17,796 bases of DNA from NCBI GenBank assembly GCA_001310555.1, contig BAXO01000105.1, forward strand, positions 1 to 17,796, given 5' to 3'. This document shows positions 1 through 8,143 of the stretch, one piece after another; positions within the stretch are counted from its first letter, which is position 1, and every line of letters begins with the position of its first letter. Source of the DNA: Bacillus sp. JCM 19058. Its GTDB lineage: Bacteria; Bacillota; Bacilli; Bacillales_H; Bacillaceae_D. The notes beneath the pieces were generated by a model, which was not told the DNA's origin, searched no databases, and saw nothing but the letters and a program-made list of their open reading frames with translations. A program made the position numbers and the translations under genes.

Positions 1-63
1 TTTGGAAAAAATACTAACAAGAAAACGATTATTATTATTTTTATATTTCTAAATTTAATTTCA

Positions 64-154
64 TGGAATTCAAACCCTCGATTCAGTCTGCCAAAATTAA
101 AAAACGGTTGTTTCATTAGATATTAAAGAGAGGCTGGCAAAACTAGCTGATTAA
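64..154 (+). pseudogene. Possible C-terminal remnant of an unidentified gene
   Basis: A short coding-like stretch can be read through one frameshift in the A-rich run near 100-110 and ends LDIKERLAKLAD at a TAA (152-154). A hairpin follows directly. It has no start and no recognisable domain, and it may be chance. It is listed because the charged helical ending plus hairpin is what the end of a real gene looks like. Confidence 0.2.
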
Positions 155-193
155 AAAAAGATGGACCTTTACCGCTTGAGGTGAGGGTCCATC
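153..193 (-). terminator. Rho-independent terminator, minus-strand polarity
   Basis: An 8-bp stem pairs GATGGACC (160-167) with GGTCCATC (186-193), around an 18-nt loop. Seven A's precede the stem at 153-159, so read leftward the hairpin is followed by a U-run. Rightward there is no T-run. It would end a leftward transcript for which no gene is visible, or act bidirectionally. Confidence 0.5.
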
Positions 194-241
194 TCATTTA
201 TGTAATTCATATTGAGTCCAAAGAAAGAACCCATCTAGGAT

Positions 242-357
242 AAGGAAGCCCTTTTACAATCGCTTAAATGTAAGAATGAGAAGTTAGAAGATGAAAATAA
301 AAAAAATTTCGAGAGCAATTGAAAGTTGCCTACGCACAGGTTTATAAAAAGTTCTAG
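242..357 (+). pseudogene. DUF6262/TnpC-like transposon accessory protein remnant
   Basis: The stretch reads KEALLQSLKCKNEKLEDENK, then after a shift in the A8 run at 299-306 reads REQLKVAYAQVYKKF and stops at 355-357. This heptad-rich coiled-coil ending with an 'EQLKVAYAQVY' tail resembles the C-terminus of DUF6262 proteins, small partners of Tn554-type site-specific recombinases (recalled family pattern, not searched). The N-terminal part and the recombinases are absent, so it is a scar of a former insertion. The stretch from 358 to 552 holds nothing else recognisable. Confidence 0.35.
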
Positions 358-552
358 TTGACGAGAAATTTTATTTAGAAAAAGTCTCTCTTAATTCAAC
401 AATCGGTCCAGATAATGGATTAAACTAAAAGGACAGTTAGATAGAGTTCCTTTATCACACAACCCATACAGTTGCTTATACGTCAAGTTATATAAACAAC
501 TTGTCGAGAAACTATCACTGGGAAAAGAGATTAAAATTGGAGGTGTTAATTT

Positions 553-1457
553 ATGAAAACGACAATTTCAAAAGATAATGTGAAAGCATTCATAGAAAAG
601 CGCTGGGGGAACATTTCTGATTTTTATCAGCTTACGGAAGGGCTGTCATCCCAAGCGTTTAGCTTCAGATTTGAAGAAAGCAACTATGTAATTCGAATCA
701 ATAAATCTATCAATGGCTTTAAAAAAAAGATGCTTATGTTAGTCGTATGTTTAAACGTAAATCACTTCCCATTCCAGAGGTCCTTGAAGTTGATCAGATG
801 GAAGACGGTTGTTCATTTTGTATTTCGCGGAAAGCTGATGGAGTGAGAATTCAAGATTTAGAGGAGAATGAATTACAGCTAATTACAAAGCCTGTTGTTG
901 ATGTTGTTAGGACAATCGCAAATACTAATCTATCGGGGACTACTGGATTTGGAAGGTTTAACTTTAAAGGAGAAGCACCATTTTTAAGTTGGAATGCTTT
1001 TCTAAAAAGTATCTGGGACCCTTCATATTATGATTGGAATCTTGTGGGTGATCATTTAAATATGGAAACAATAGAAAGAATGTTTACATACATTGAGGAT
1101 TTAAACAAGTATTGCCCGGAAAAGCGTAGTCTAATTCACGGCGATTTTGGCTCTTTCAATGTTTTGACAGATAAAAGTAGCATCACTGCAGTAATTGATT
1201 GGGATTTATCTCTTTTTGGTGACCCGTTATATGAACTGGCTACACTTCTTTTTTGGAATGAAAATCACATGAAACACGTAATTAAAGAGCTTGAAGGATC
1301 GAGTGATACAAATTACGCTCCAGAGCGACTTTTATGTTATCAGTTACATTGCGGACTCTATGAGGTCTATATGAGTGCTGCCGCTCAAGGCACCGATGAC
1401 CTATTACCGTGGATTATCAATCGATGCACGGAACTTGTTCAGCGTGAAAATATTTGA
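553..1457 (+). pseudogene. APH(4)-like hygromycin phosphotransferase homologue, frameshifted
   Basis: This is an aminoglycoside-kinase-fold (APH) protein that would transfer phosphate from ATP to an aminocyclitol. The N-terminal part (553 to about 720) and the rest (from about 729) are in different frames. The break is in an A8 run at 721-728. Six A's would give NGFKKDAYVSRMF, which aligns residue for residue with the APH(4)-Ia segment as I recall it. The joined product is about 300 aa; APH(4)-Ia has 341. Visible motifs are HGDFGSFN (Brenner catalytic motif, from 1137) and the metal-binding Asp in VIDWD followed by LFGDPLYELA. The N-terminal LTEGLSSQAFSF and PIPEVLEVDQMEDG blocks also match APH(4). 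A strong ribosome site, GGAGGTG at 540-546, precedes ATG 553. As written, translation stops at 846 after 97 codons. Identity with the APH(4) family is good; substrate is inferred. Confidence 0.8.
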
Positions 1458-1747
1458 AATCGATCAATCGAGAACAATTATACTCAGTTAAAGGCAGGTA
1501 GCCCCAAAGAAAAAGCGAAGTTAAGTTAAAGTTAGGATACTTTATTCGATAATTTTATGATTATGGAAATTCTCAAGACATCTTGATAAGGAACAGGAAA
1601 GGTTTTGAGAGCATAGTAGGAGCTTTTTGGTTTATTCCTGAATCGGCGCTTACTTTTGAATAAGATAGAGGAATGTGTAATCGGGATATTTAATTGAATA
1701 TTAGGAATGAAAGGAATATGGAATGAATGATTCGAGGAGGGGATTCA

Positions 1748-2470
1748 ATGAGACTGGCATTTATTTCTGACATTCATGGCAATATTCCAGCTTTAGAAGC
1801 GGTTTTGGAAGATATTAAGAGCATGAATGTAGACCAAATAGCTGTTCTTGGTGATCTTTGTTTGCTTGGACCTGAAACGGAACGCGTAGTAGAAAGAATT
1901 AGACGGTTGGGTGTACCAACGATTAAAGGGAACTCGGAAGAATGGATGATAAGAGGTATAGAACCGGGTGAGGTTCCCGACGAGATTATTGGCCCATTTA
2001 GCCAAGAACGAGAGTGGGTATTGGAGAGGATATCTCAAACTAATCTTGATTATTTGAAAACGCTAAAAACGGAACTAACTTTTGAGGTTGGTGAATTAAC
2101 GATTCAAGCCTTTCATGCCACACCTAATAGTTTATTTGATGTTGTAGCGCCAAATGTTGATGATCACTTAATGGTTGAAGAACAAATGATGAAAAGTGAT
2201 GCGGACATCTATATTTATGGTCATATTCATCAACCTTTTAGTCGTTACTTAAGTGGAAAATGTCTTATAAACTGCGGCGCTGTTGGCCTTCCTTTTGACG
2301 GGAACCCTCAGGCATCATATGCATTAGTTGAGGTGGGTGGTGAACATGTAACCACATCGATTAGACGTATTTCATATGATGTAGAAGCTGTAGTCGCTAT
2401 CTGTGAAGAAGTGGGATACCCTAATGCTGAAATGGTTAGTCGGATCGTACGGAGTGGTTATAATCGTTAG
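1748..2470 (+). CDS. Metallophosphoesterase (calcineurin-like, YfcE/MJ0936 type)
   Basis: A 240-aa cytosolic phosphodiesterase/phosphatase of the calcineurin-like superfamily, intact. The dinuclear metal site is complete: D8-I-H10 in FISDIHGN, D36 in VLGDLCLLGPE, N62 in KGNSEE, H123 in FHATP, and H159/H161 in GHIHQPF. The likely start is ATG 1748, spaced correctly from GAGGAGGGG (1734-1742). An in-frame ATG at 1727 lacks a ribosome site and would put the domain 7 residues in. Small stand-alone members of this group are often called phosphoesterases of unknown substrate, and nothing in the neighbourhood narrows the substrate. The gene is monocistronic, with gaps on both sides. Confidence 0.88.
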   Translation: MRLAFISDIHGNIPALEAVLEDIKSMNVDQIAVLGDLCLLGPETERVVERIRRLGVPTIKGNSEEWMIRGIEPGEVPDEIIGPFSQEREWVLERISQTNLDYLKTLKTELTFEVGELTIQAFHATPNSLFDVVAPNVDDHLMVEEQMMKSDADIYIYGHIHQPFSRYLSGKCLINCGAVGLPFDGNPQASYALVEVGGEHVTTSIRRISYDVEAVVAICEEVGYPNAEMVSRIVRSGYNR

Positions 2471-2489
2471 ATAGACGGCAAAGCAAAAT

Positions 2490-2533
2490 CTAATAGGAAC
2501 ATACTATCACTGTTATTATTATATTCCTATTAG
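2490..2533 (+). terminator. Inverted repeat after the phosphoesterase gene
   Basis: A perfect 10-bp stem, CTAATAGGAA (2490-2499) with TTCCTATTAG (2524-2533), encloses a 24-nt AT-rich loop, 20 bp after the phosphoesterase stop. There is no T-run after it, so it is a weak terminator or mRNA-stabilising hairpin. Confidence 0.35.
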
Positions 2534-2615
2534 AGGTTGTGTTGTTCCGTAATTAGGTGTTATTGTGGAATGACAGATGAACATGATCAAATTTTTTTAA
2601 TAAAAAAATGATATG

Positions 2616-2673
2616 CTCCCCAATAGGTAGATAGATAAAAAGTAAAATCTGTTTATCTGAGGGGAGTTTTTTT
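2616..2673 (+). terminator. Terminator or attenuator hairpin
   Basis: The outer stem is CTCCCC (2616-2621) with GGGGAG (2661-2666), and an inner stem AGATAAA/TTTATCT (2633-2639/2652-2658) stacks within it. A run of T's (2667-2673) follows at once, so this is a good intrinsic terminator for rightward transcription. It sits 67 bp before a small ORF, so it could be an attenuator. Another possibility is the end of a decayed insertion sequence, because the flank begins TGATATGCTCCCC. None of these can be settled here. Confidence 0.55.
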
Positions 2674-2739
2674 ATAGCTCGAATTAAATATTGAAAAACA
2701 GAAATATTAGCCATTTCAATAAATAAGAATGGAGTGAAT

Positions 2740-2883
2740 GTGTTGTTGACGAATCAAAAAAAATGTCTAGCAGGCTGGCATGCTCTAAACACTTCTCGAA
2801 GTCGAAAGGTTTGGTTAATACTCTGTCTGATTGGTGTCATAATAGGATTGGTTACAGGAAAGCTTGGGGTAAAGTCCGTTTAG
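2740..2883 (+). CDS. Possible 47-aa single-span membrane peptide
   Basis: A GTG start at 2740, followed by two TTG codons, has GGAGTG (2731-2736) as a ribosome site 3 nt away, so a start at TTG 2743 or 2746 is equally possible. The product has a polar, basic N-terminus and one hydrophobic segment, VWLILCLIGVIIGLVTG, near residues 26-42, then ends KLGVKSV. I do not recognise it. It could be the truncated N-terminus of a transporter, since the second half resembles a first transmembrane helix, or a chance ORF. The frame is open upstream to a TGA at about 2692. Confidence 0.25.
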   Translation: MLLTNQKKCLAGWHALNTSRSRKVWLILCLIGVIIGLVTGKLGVKSV

Positions 2884-3184
2884 CATATGAACATAGTAGA
2901 GAACGTTAGGAAGAGCGTTTTCAATGGTAATCTTAACTCTAAAAACAAATAAATGGCGTTATAATGAATTGTCCCACTTACACTAAGCACACAGAATTAT
3001 ATACAGGGGCATGCTCTAGTTATAAAGCTCTGGTTGAAAGTGCGAAGGTTGTACGTATTGTGGTAAACGAAAATCGGTCTAGATTGTTAAGGTAAAAGAA
3101 GAGCTTTGCGCAATCGGGAAGAAATTTTTGTATTCATATATGATAAACTTTAAAATAAACGGAACGTTAGAAGGAGGATTTACC
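2884..3184 (+). other. Gap with no recognisable gene
   Basis: About 300 bp. One short open stretch (about 3006-3095, ending TAA) reads GACSSYKALVESAKVVRIVV, with no start or ribosome site. It may be a gene fragment but is too short to identify. Confidence 0.3.
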
Positions 3185-3661
3185 ATGGAGAATGCGTCAA
3201 GTAACAAGCGAATAGATTCTGCATCAAGAGTGATTATGGCATCACCACAAACCATCTATCAGGCATTTTTAACCCCAGAAGCCTTTGTTTCGTGGCTTCC
3301 ACCAAAAGGAATGTCGGGTCAAATTGACATGTTTGATCCGCGCGTAGGCGGAGCTTATAGAATGACCCTCACGTACGAAATGGATGATTCACCCCCTGGC
3401 AAGACTTCGGAAAACACTGACGTGGCCCAAGGTAAGTTTTTGGAGTTGGTTCCAGGCAAGAGAATTGTACAAGCAATAAAATTTAATTCCGAGGATCCTG
3501 CGTACTCGGGCGAGATGATACAGAAATGGTTTTTGGAAGACGTTTCAGAAGGCACAAAGGTTACTATCGTATGTGAGAACGTACCTGAAGGAATACGAAA
3601 AGAGGATCACGACACAGGTTTAAAGTCCACACTGGAGAATCTCGCTATCTTTACTGAATGA
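3185..3661 (+). CDS. SRPBCC / AHSA1-like START-fold protein
   Basis: A 158-aa cytosolic protein of the activator-of-Hsp90-homologue (AHSA1/YndB) SRPBCC group, which forms a helix-grip ligand pocket. The diagnostic order is present: the opening strand 'SRVIMASPQTIYQAFLTPEAFVSWLPP' (residues about 14-41, quoted in parts: SRVIMASPQTIYQAF then LTPEAFVSWLPP), the GGAYRM turn, the 'GKFLELVPGKRIVQ' strand, a W-containing strand near IQKWFLED, and the C-terminal helix with SLENLAIF-like text. Start ATG 3185 follows GAAGGAGGA, and an in-frame upstream start at 3128 has no ribosome site. The gene is intact. The substrate is unknown, and members next to ArsR regulators are common but no such gene is here. 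Confidence 0.82.
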   Translation: MENASSNKRIDSASRVIMASPQTIYQAFLTPEAFVSWLPPKGMSGQIDMFDPRVGGAYRMTLTYEMDDSPPGKTSENTDVAQGKFLELVPGKRIVQAIKFNSEDPAYSGEMIQKWFLEDVSEGTKVTIVCENVPEGIRKEDHDTGLKSTLENLAIFTE

Positions 3662-3805
3662 CAAACTGTAAAACCATTTTGATACCTTTAAAGATTGCTT
3701 CGCCATTAAGTAAATGGGAGCGAGTATGTAGCAACACAGGCTGAGGAAACTTTTTGATGAAATCCAAACTTAATTTTCAATCTTTTTTTCAAGGTTGAAA
3801 TGTGA

Positions 3806-4168
3806 TTGATTGCCTCTACCTTATCATTTATAGTTGGTGTTTCCTCAGGGATTGTTGGGGCAGCAGGATCATTTTTATTAGTTCCTATCATGCTGGTGGT
3901 ATTAAAATTACCAACAAGAGTAACCATTGCAACTTCTCTTGCAATTACCTTCATCTCTTCAATTGGTTCAACTGTAGGTAAAATTGCTACAGCTCAAGTT
4001 CTCTATGGTCCTGTCATTGTGATGGTAATCGCCAGTATCATTGCATCTCCCGTTGGGGCTAAGCTTGGGCAAAAAATGAATACTAAAATACTACATTGGA
4101 TCCTTGCGATATTAATTCTTCTGTCATCAATACAAATATGGATAAACTTGATTAAAGGGCTAAGTTAA
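3806..4168 (+). pseudogene. TSUP (TauE/SafE) anion permease, C-terminal half only
   Basis: 120 residues read as the second half of a TauE/SafE-type permease (usual length ~250 aa). The repeat signature [20 protein letters not shown] is followed by [19 protein letters not shown], a third span near [15 protein letters not shown], and a last helix [17 protein letters not shown] with a basic end. About four transmembrane segments remain. The frame is open only from TTG 3806 with a stop just upstream, there is no ribosome site, and no first half is visible in the preceding 140 bp. It is therefore a truncated remnant rather than a short gene. The family normally exports sulfite or organosulfonates or imports related anions. 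Confidence 0.7.
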
Positions 4169-4171
4169 AAA

Positions 4172-4782
4172 ATATAGATTCTCTAGAATTCCAAAGTAAT
4201 CCAATTTTTTTAATAATGATCTTTTCATATCTAATCAGAGCATGTTTTGATAATTCTTTTTTTTCAAAATATGCTCTTTCTGTTTATTTATTTATTTATC
4301 AAAGCTGATAGTGCTAATACTATTTATCACCGTCCTTCAATTTCATTATTATTAAGCGTTATTGTAAACGATTGTATCAATCTTCTGAAGGCTGGATGCA
4401 TACCATTTTTTTTCAGTTTTAAATATAAATGGTTGCACGATGTTCTATTTGTGGGTATAATGTTATTATAGTATATATACATTATATAATTGTGTAAGGG
4501 ATATGATAATCGGTTTCGAGGACAATTAATGAAGGGTAACGCGCACTTATGCTCAATAGAGGGTCGAGTTTAGTCAATACTCAAAAGATGAATCATGAGT
4601 AAAGAATTGTTCAAATGGCAGAGAAATAAACCTAATGATCAGTCAAACGCTGAATGCTCGGCGTTGTTAAATTTTTAATTGTAAAATTGATTGTTATTGC
4701 TGTTGCTGGCACTTTCCTGAAGCTGTAGTACAGGACATTATTTCAAGTATGTTAACAAAAAAAATAAAGAAGAGGGATAGGC
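4172..4782 (+). other. 610-bp gap with only weak coding traces
   Basis: Contains the hairpin at 4237-4277 and a hydrophobic open stretch 4247-4471 without a ribosome site, which is AT-rich and probably not a gene. A 27-codon reading at 4595-4678 (MSKELFKWQRNKPND...) weakly recalls the start of an IS6-type transposase. Nothing here is secure. Confidence 0.4.
4237..4298 (+). terminator. 14-bp hairpin followed by T-rich tract
   Basis: AGAGCATGTTTTGA (4237-4250) pairs fully with TCAAAATATGCTCT (4264-4277), with one G-U pair, around a 13-nt loop. A T-rich tract follows (TTTATTTATTTATC). It is a likely terminator for rightward transcription from the permease remnant. Confidence 0.55.
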
Positions 4783-5154
4783 ATGCAAATAATTATTTCC
4801 AACAGTTCAAAGGAGCCGATTTATGAACAAATTACGAATCAAGTTAAATCGTTTATTTTAGCAGGTGAACTAAAGGAGGGAACAGCAATACCTTCCATGC
4901 GTAAACTCGCAAAGGATTTACAAATTAGTGTAATTACGACGAAACGTGCCTATGAAGAATTGGAGAAGGAAGGCTTTATTTATTCCATTGTCGGAAAAGG
5001 CTCTTTTGTCGCAGAGCAAAATTTAGAGCTCATGAGAGAGAAGAAGATGAAGGTTATTGAGGAGCAGTTGAGTGCGGTCATAACGAATAGCAGAGAACTT
5101 GGGCTATCTCTTGATGATCTACAGCAATTAATGAAGATTTTATACGAGGAGTGA
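4783..5154 (+). CDS. GntR-family repressor, YtrA subfamily
   Basis: A 123-aa DNA-binding regulator. The winged helix occupies residues about 10-75: PIYEQITNQVKSFILAGEL, then GTAIPSMRKLAKDLQISV and TTKRAYEELEKEGFIYS, and the wing GKGSFVA, all diagnostic of GntR. The remaining ~45 residues form a short helical tail, the length typical of YtrA-type members, which lack a large effector domain and control ABC exporters. ATG 4783 follows AGAGGG. The stop is 4 nt before the ABC ATPase start and the permease overlaps the ATPase, so the three form one operon that this protein probably represses. It is intact. Confidence 0.9.
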   Translation: MQIIISNSSKEPIYEQITNQVKSFILAGELKEGTAIPSMRKLAKDLQISVITTKRAYEELEKEGFIYSIVGKGSFVAEQNLELMREKKMKVIEEQLSAVITNSRELGLSLDDLQQLMKILYEE

Positions 5155-5158
5155 GCAA

Positions 5159-6024
5159 ATGGAACATGTAGTTGAGTTAACAAATGTCACGAAAAAATTT
5201 AAAGATTTTTCCGTTAATAATATTGATTTGCAAGTGAAGCATGGCTTTGTAACGGGATTCATCGGAGCAAATGGTGCTGGTAAGTCGACAACGATAAAAA
5301 TGATAATGAATCTACTAAAACCGGATGCTGGAGAAGTTAAAATTTTCGGGTTGGATTACAAGACTCATGAGAAGGAGATCAAGGGGCGCATTGGTTTGTG
5401 TACGATAGCAATGTGTTTTTTGAAGGGTTGAACTTAAAAGATATAAAACGCATTGTCGCACCAGCCTACAAACAATGGAATGATACACTATTTAATCAGT
5501 ATGTTGAAAAATTTGAATTACCTCTTAATAAAGCAATAAAAACTTTTTCGAAAGGGATGCAAATGAAAGCGTCATTGGCGATCGCACTATCACATCATGC
5601 AGAGCTAATCATTATGGACGAACCAACGGCAGGCTTAGACCCCATTTTTAGACGAGAGCTGTTGGAGCTTTTACAGGAAATAATGATTGACGGTAATCGT
5701 ACCATCTTTTTCTCTACGCATATTACAACAGATTTAGATCGCATCGCGGATTACATCGCTTTTATCCAGGGCGGGGAATTAGTATTTAATCAGTCCATTC
5801 ACGACGTCACGGAGAACTATGCGCTCGTTAAAGGCGGATTGGAACTTCTGGATAGAGACACTGAGAAGGCCTTTGTTCGTGTTCATCGTGCATCAACAGG
5901 ATTTAGAGCATTAACGGGTAATGTTAAGGCAGTGAAAAATACTTTCGGAGACACAGTTGTCATTGAGCGCGCCTCTCTGGAAGATATTATGTATTACTTC
6001 AAAGGAGGTATATCCCATGTTTAA
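5159..6024 (+). pseudogene. ABC transporter ATP-binding protein, frameshifted
   Basis: The nucleotide-binding subunit of a YtrB/BcrA-like ABC exporter, expected ~288 aa. Walker A is GANGAGKST (residues 36-44). The signature is a variant FSKGMQ, Walker B is LIIMDEPTAGLDP, and the H-loop is FSTHI, followed by a C-terminal domain of ~80 residues. Codons before 5394 and after 5398 are in different frames. Restoring one T to the TTT at 5395-5397 gives IGFVYDSNVFFEG, the normal Q-loop-region text for this group. As written, the first frame stops at 5431, before the Walker B motif, so the ATPase would be dead. The stop overlaps the start of the permease by 8 nt. Confidence 0.85.
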
Positions 6025-6622
6025 TTTAATCAGAAGAGATGTCATATTACAGAAAAGGCATCTATTAATCTTTATTCCTTTTATTTTATTCTTTATCATT
6101 ATGGGAATTCCCCCAGTTGTGACTTTTCTCGTTGCTAGTATTTTTATTCCTTTTAACACATTTGCTTATGATGAAAAAGCAGAGACAAATATATTGTTAA
6201 ATTCCTTACCTTACACCCGTACGGAAATTATCGCATCGCGCTATCTTGGTGCTCTCGTATATATGGTTTTATCGATTGGAGTGACAAGTCTAGTATTAAT
6301 TGTTTTCAATAAAACTTTTACGATGACTGATATTGCGATTGGCGCTGGCTTATTTTTATTATTTGCTGCGTTTACCTTCCCATTATTTCATATATTTAAA
6401 CCAGGCTATATTACAACAGTTGTTATCATCGGCTTTGTCTTTTTAATAGTGATAGCACGACCGGTTGGAACGCTGATAGCTGAACACTCAACAGCAATAA
6501 CTGATTTTATTACCAATTTGTCCAATCAGGTTTTATATACGGGAGCGACACTTGTAATCATAGTAGCCTACGCGATTTCATGGGGGGTTACCACTACTAT
6601 TTACCAGCGAAAAGCGTTTTAA
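6017..6622 (+). CDS. ABC-2 type permease (exporter membrane subunit)
   Basis: A 201-aa integral membrane protein with about six hydrophobic segments (near residues 16-45, 76-98, 108-128, 135-155 and 170-195). It has the pattern MFNLIRRDVILQKR at the start and 'FNTFAYDEKAETNILLNSLP' about 50 residues in, a signature of the ABC2_membrane_5 family. That family pairs with YtrB/BcrA-like ATPases in peptide or antibiotic export and sensing. ATG 6017 sits 6 nt after AAAGGAGG and overlaps the ATPase end, so the two are translationally coupled. It is intact, but its ATPase partner is frameshifted. Confidence 0.85.
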   Translation: MFNLIRRDVILQKRHLLIFIPFILFFIIMGIPPVVTFLVASIFIPFNTFAYDEKAETNILLNSLPYTRTEIIASRYLGALVYMVLSIGVTSLVLIVFNKTFTMTDIAIGAGLFLLFAAFTFPLFHIFKPGYITTVVIIGFVFLIVIARPVGTLIAEHSTAITDFITNLSNQVLYTGATLVIIVAYAISWGVTTTIYQRKAF

Positions 6623-6695
6623 GTAAGTTCTTTGAAAAATTCAGGACGTCTGATACAAGAAGCAGAGACAGTTTATAAAAAGTTGTATCGTGCTA

Positions 6696-6729
6696 CCCCT
6701 TTAGATATGATTGGCTAAAGGGGTTTTTT
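6696..6729 (+). terminator. Rho-independent terminator of the GntR-ABC operon
   Basis: A 9-bp stem pairs CCCCTTTAG (6696-6704) with CTAAAGGGG (6715-6723), with a 10-nt loop and T6 (6724-6729). It is a canonical terminator, 74 bp after the permease stop. Confidence 0.88.
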
Positions 6730-6816
6730 GCATGTTTTGCGACTTAGTATAGTACTCTAATATTCGAACCAACACTTAATTTTAAAGTCTTCCGTTAAAG
6801 GTAAGGGGGAAATCTA

Positions 6817-7246
6817 GTGCAAGGATATAATGTTCTCTTAATTTACAGTAAAAATATGGACCGGCTGTTGATGTGCAAACGATTAAAGAATCCGTATAAA
6901 GGATTAAATAATTTAGTAGGAGGAAAAATCGAAAATGGAGAAACGGGCATTGAAGCTGCTTACAGAGAACTTTTTGAAGAAACCGGAATACTCAAAGAAT
7001 ATGTTACACTTTATCACCTAATGGATTTTACTTACTATTTGCACGATTGCTATGTTGAAGCTTATGTTGGTCGATTAAAGCGAGATGTCATTGTCTCAGG
7101 CGCTGAAAATGTTTTATATTGGTCTGATTTAAACAAAGACTTTTTTTGACATGTCTTTGTATGCGGGTGAAGGAAATATTGGGCATCTGATAGAACAAGT
7201 GAATATGAGCAAAAATAAAATATTATCTGATACAAATTTAGCGTAG
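6817..7246 (+). pseudogene. Nudix hydrolase (MutT-like), frameshifted near the C-terminus
   Basis: A pyrophosphohydrolase of the MutT/8-oxo-dGTP diphosphatase type. The Nudix box GX5EX7REUXEEXGU matches fully at residues 36-58 (G36, E42, R50-E51, E54-E55, G57). GTG 6817 follows AAGGGGGA. A stop at 7147-7149 arises from a T7 run (7141-7147). With T6 the frame continues as DFFDMSLYAGEGNIGHLIEQ, the usual ending of this family, to TAG 7246, giving about 142 aa. The truncated 110-aa form keeps the whole active site, so it could still be active. The family cleans oxidised or non-canonical nucleotides or related substrates; the substrate here is unknown. The downstream GNAT starts 11 nt after the true stop, suggesting a two-gene operon. 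Confidence 0.82.
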
Positions 7247-7257
7247 GAAAGAGGTTT

Positions 7258-7728
7258 ATGATGATACGTACCTTTAGGTTAGAGGATCAAGATTACATTA
7301 TTAACTCACATTACGAGCTCTATAATAAGGAATTCAATTATGATCGGTCCTTTCGAGATTTTATCACTGACCGAGTAAAAGGGTTTATAGAAAGGTCAAA
7401 TAATGAAGAAAATATTTGGATTCTAGAAATAGATGGAGAGAAAAAAGGCTCAATCAGCCTTAATAAAGTAAATGAAGACACTGTTCAGCTAGGTTTATTT
7501 CTTGTCGATCCTAATGTAAGAGGCGGTGGGTATGGCCAGAAGTTGGTGCAAACAGCTATTGATTTTAGTAAGGAGCTAGAATTCAAGAGGATAATCCTTT
7601 GGACAAATAGTGAACTTGCTGCTGCAAGAAGTATATATAAGAGGAATGGTTTCGAATTAATAGAAACGCGGGTTCAAACACTTTCTAATAAAAAGATGAC
7701 TGAAGAGAAATGGGTGTTGAGTCTCTAA
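7258..7728 (+). CDS. GNAT-family N-acetyltransferase
   Basis: A 156-aa acetyl-CoA-dependent acetyltransferase. Motif A is clear at LFLVDPNVRGGGYGQKLVQ (R-G-G-G-Y-G binds the CoA pyrophosphate). It is followed by the beta5 region RIILWTNSELAAARSIYKRN and GFELIETR, the standard motif B. ATG 7258 (or the adjacent ATG 7261) follows GAAAGAGG. The gene is intact and lies just after the Nudix gene. MarR-fused relatives end with a similar domain (LWT...A..iYk..GF), but there is no HTH here. Its substrate cannot be named from sequence. Confidence 0.88.
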   Translation: MMIRTFRLEDQDYIINSHYELYNKEFNYDRSFRDFITDRVKGFIERSNNEENIWILEIDGEKKGSISLNKVNEDTVQLGLFLVDPNVRGGGYGQKLVQTAIDFSKELEFKRIILWTNSELAAARSIYKRNGFELIETRVQTLSNKKMTEEKWVLSL

Positions 7729-7794
7729 TCAATCAATAGTCGTGGCGGCGATATGCGATAAAAGGGATCCATCCGGGTCGTTCCTATTTAATAA

Positions 7795-7980
7795 ATGGTG
7801 CTTCGTGCCACGGTTGCTCGTGCTCCTCCTAGTGAAATGATTTCAACGATAGAAAAGCAGTTTGTCTATTTAATGCAAAACTTACTTAATTCCAGCAATG
7901 CCCAGTTAGGCCTTGGGACGAACGTAATATCAAGTATACAAAGAAGCTCTATCATCGTAAAAATGAAAGGTTTTACATAG
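7795..7980 (+). CDS. Doubtful 61-codon ORF
   Basis: An ATG-started open frame without a ribosome site. The product has no recognisable domain, and its composition is mixed and not clearly coding. It fills part of the 415-bp gap between the GNAT gene and the convergent exporter. It is reported only so that the gap is described; it is probably not a gene. Confidence 0.15.
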   Translation: MVLRATVARAPPSEMISTIEKQFVYLMQNLLNSSNAQLGLGTNVISSIQRSSIIVKMKGFT

Positions 7981-8005
7981 AGAAGAATGGACGCCAATAA
8001 ATATA

Positions 8006-8038
8006 GACTAGCCCCCGCTTGCGCTTAGAAGGCTAGTC
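8006..8038. terminator. Bidirectional hairpin between convergent genes
   Basis: GACTAGCC (8006-8013) pairs with GGCTAGTC (8031-8038), a perfect 8-bp stem with a 17-nt loop. It lies between the rightward GNAT gene and the leftward exporter, where a shared terminator is expected. T-runs are poor on both sides. Confidence 0.5.
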
Positions 8039-8040
8039 TT

Positions 8041-8067
8041 AGAAATAGGAGGCCCCCGACTATTTCT
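8041..8067. terminator. Second adjacent hairpin
   Basis: AGAAATAG (8041-8048) pairs with CTATTTCT (8060-8067) around a C-rich loop, two bases after the previous hairpin. Together they form a tandem stem-loop block between convergent genes. Confidence 0.45.
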
Positions 8068-8143
8068 GACCTTGTACTTCCACATTCGAGTCAGTATTAG
8101 CCCGACAACTCTCCAATTAATTGAATAAGTGTTCGTACTTTAG

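Noticed and set aside
3806..4168. Complete small permease
   Set aside because: Only one half of the usual two-repeat TSUP protein, without a ribosome site or proper start.
4247..4471. 74-codon hydrophobic ORF (MIILFFQNMLFLFIYLF...)
   Set aside because: No ribosome site. It begins inside a hairpin and is AT-driven Phe/Leu-rich text without domain features.
4595..4678. MSKELFKWQRNKPND reading, like the start of an IS6 transposase
   Set aside because: Only about eight residues resemble the family. It stops after 27 codons and nothing further matches.
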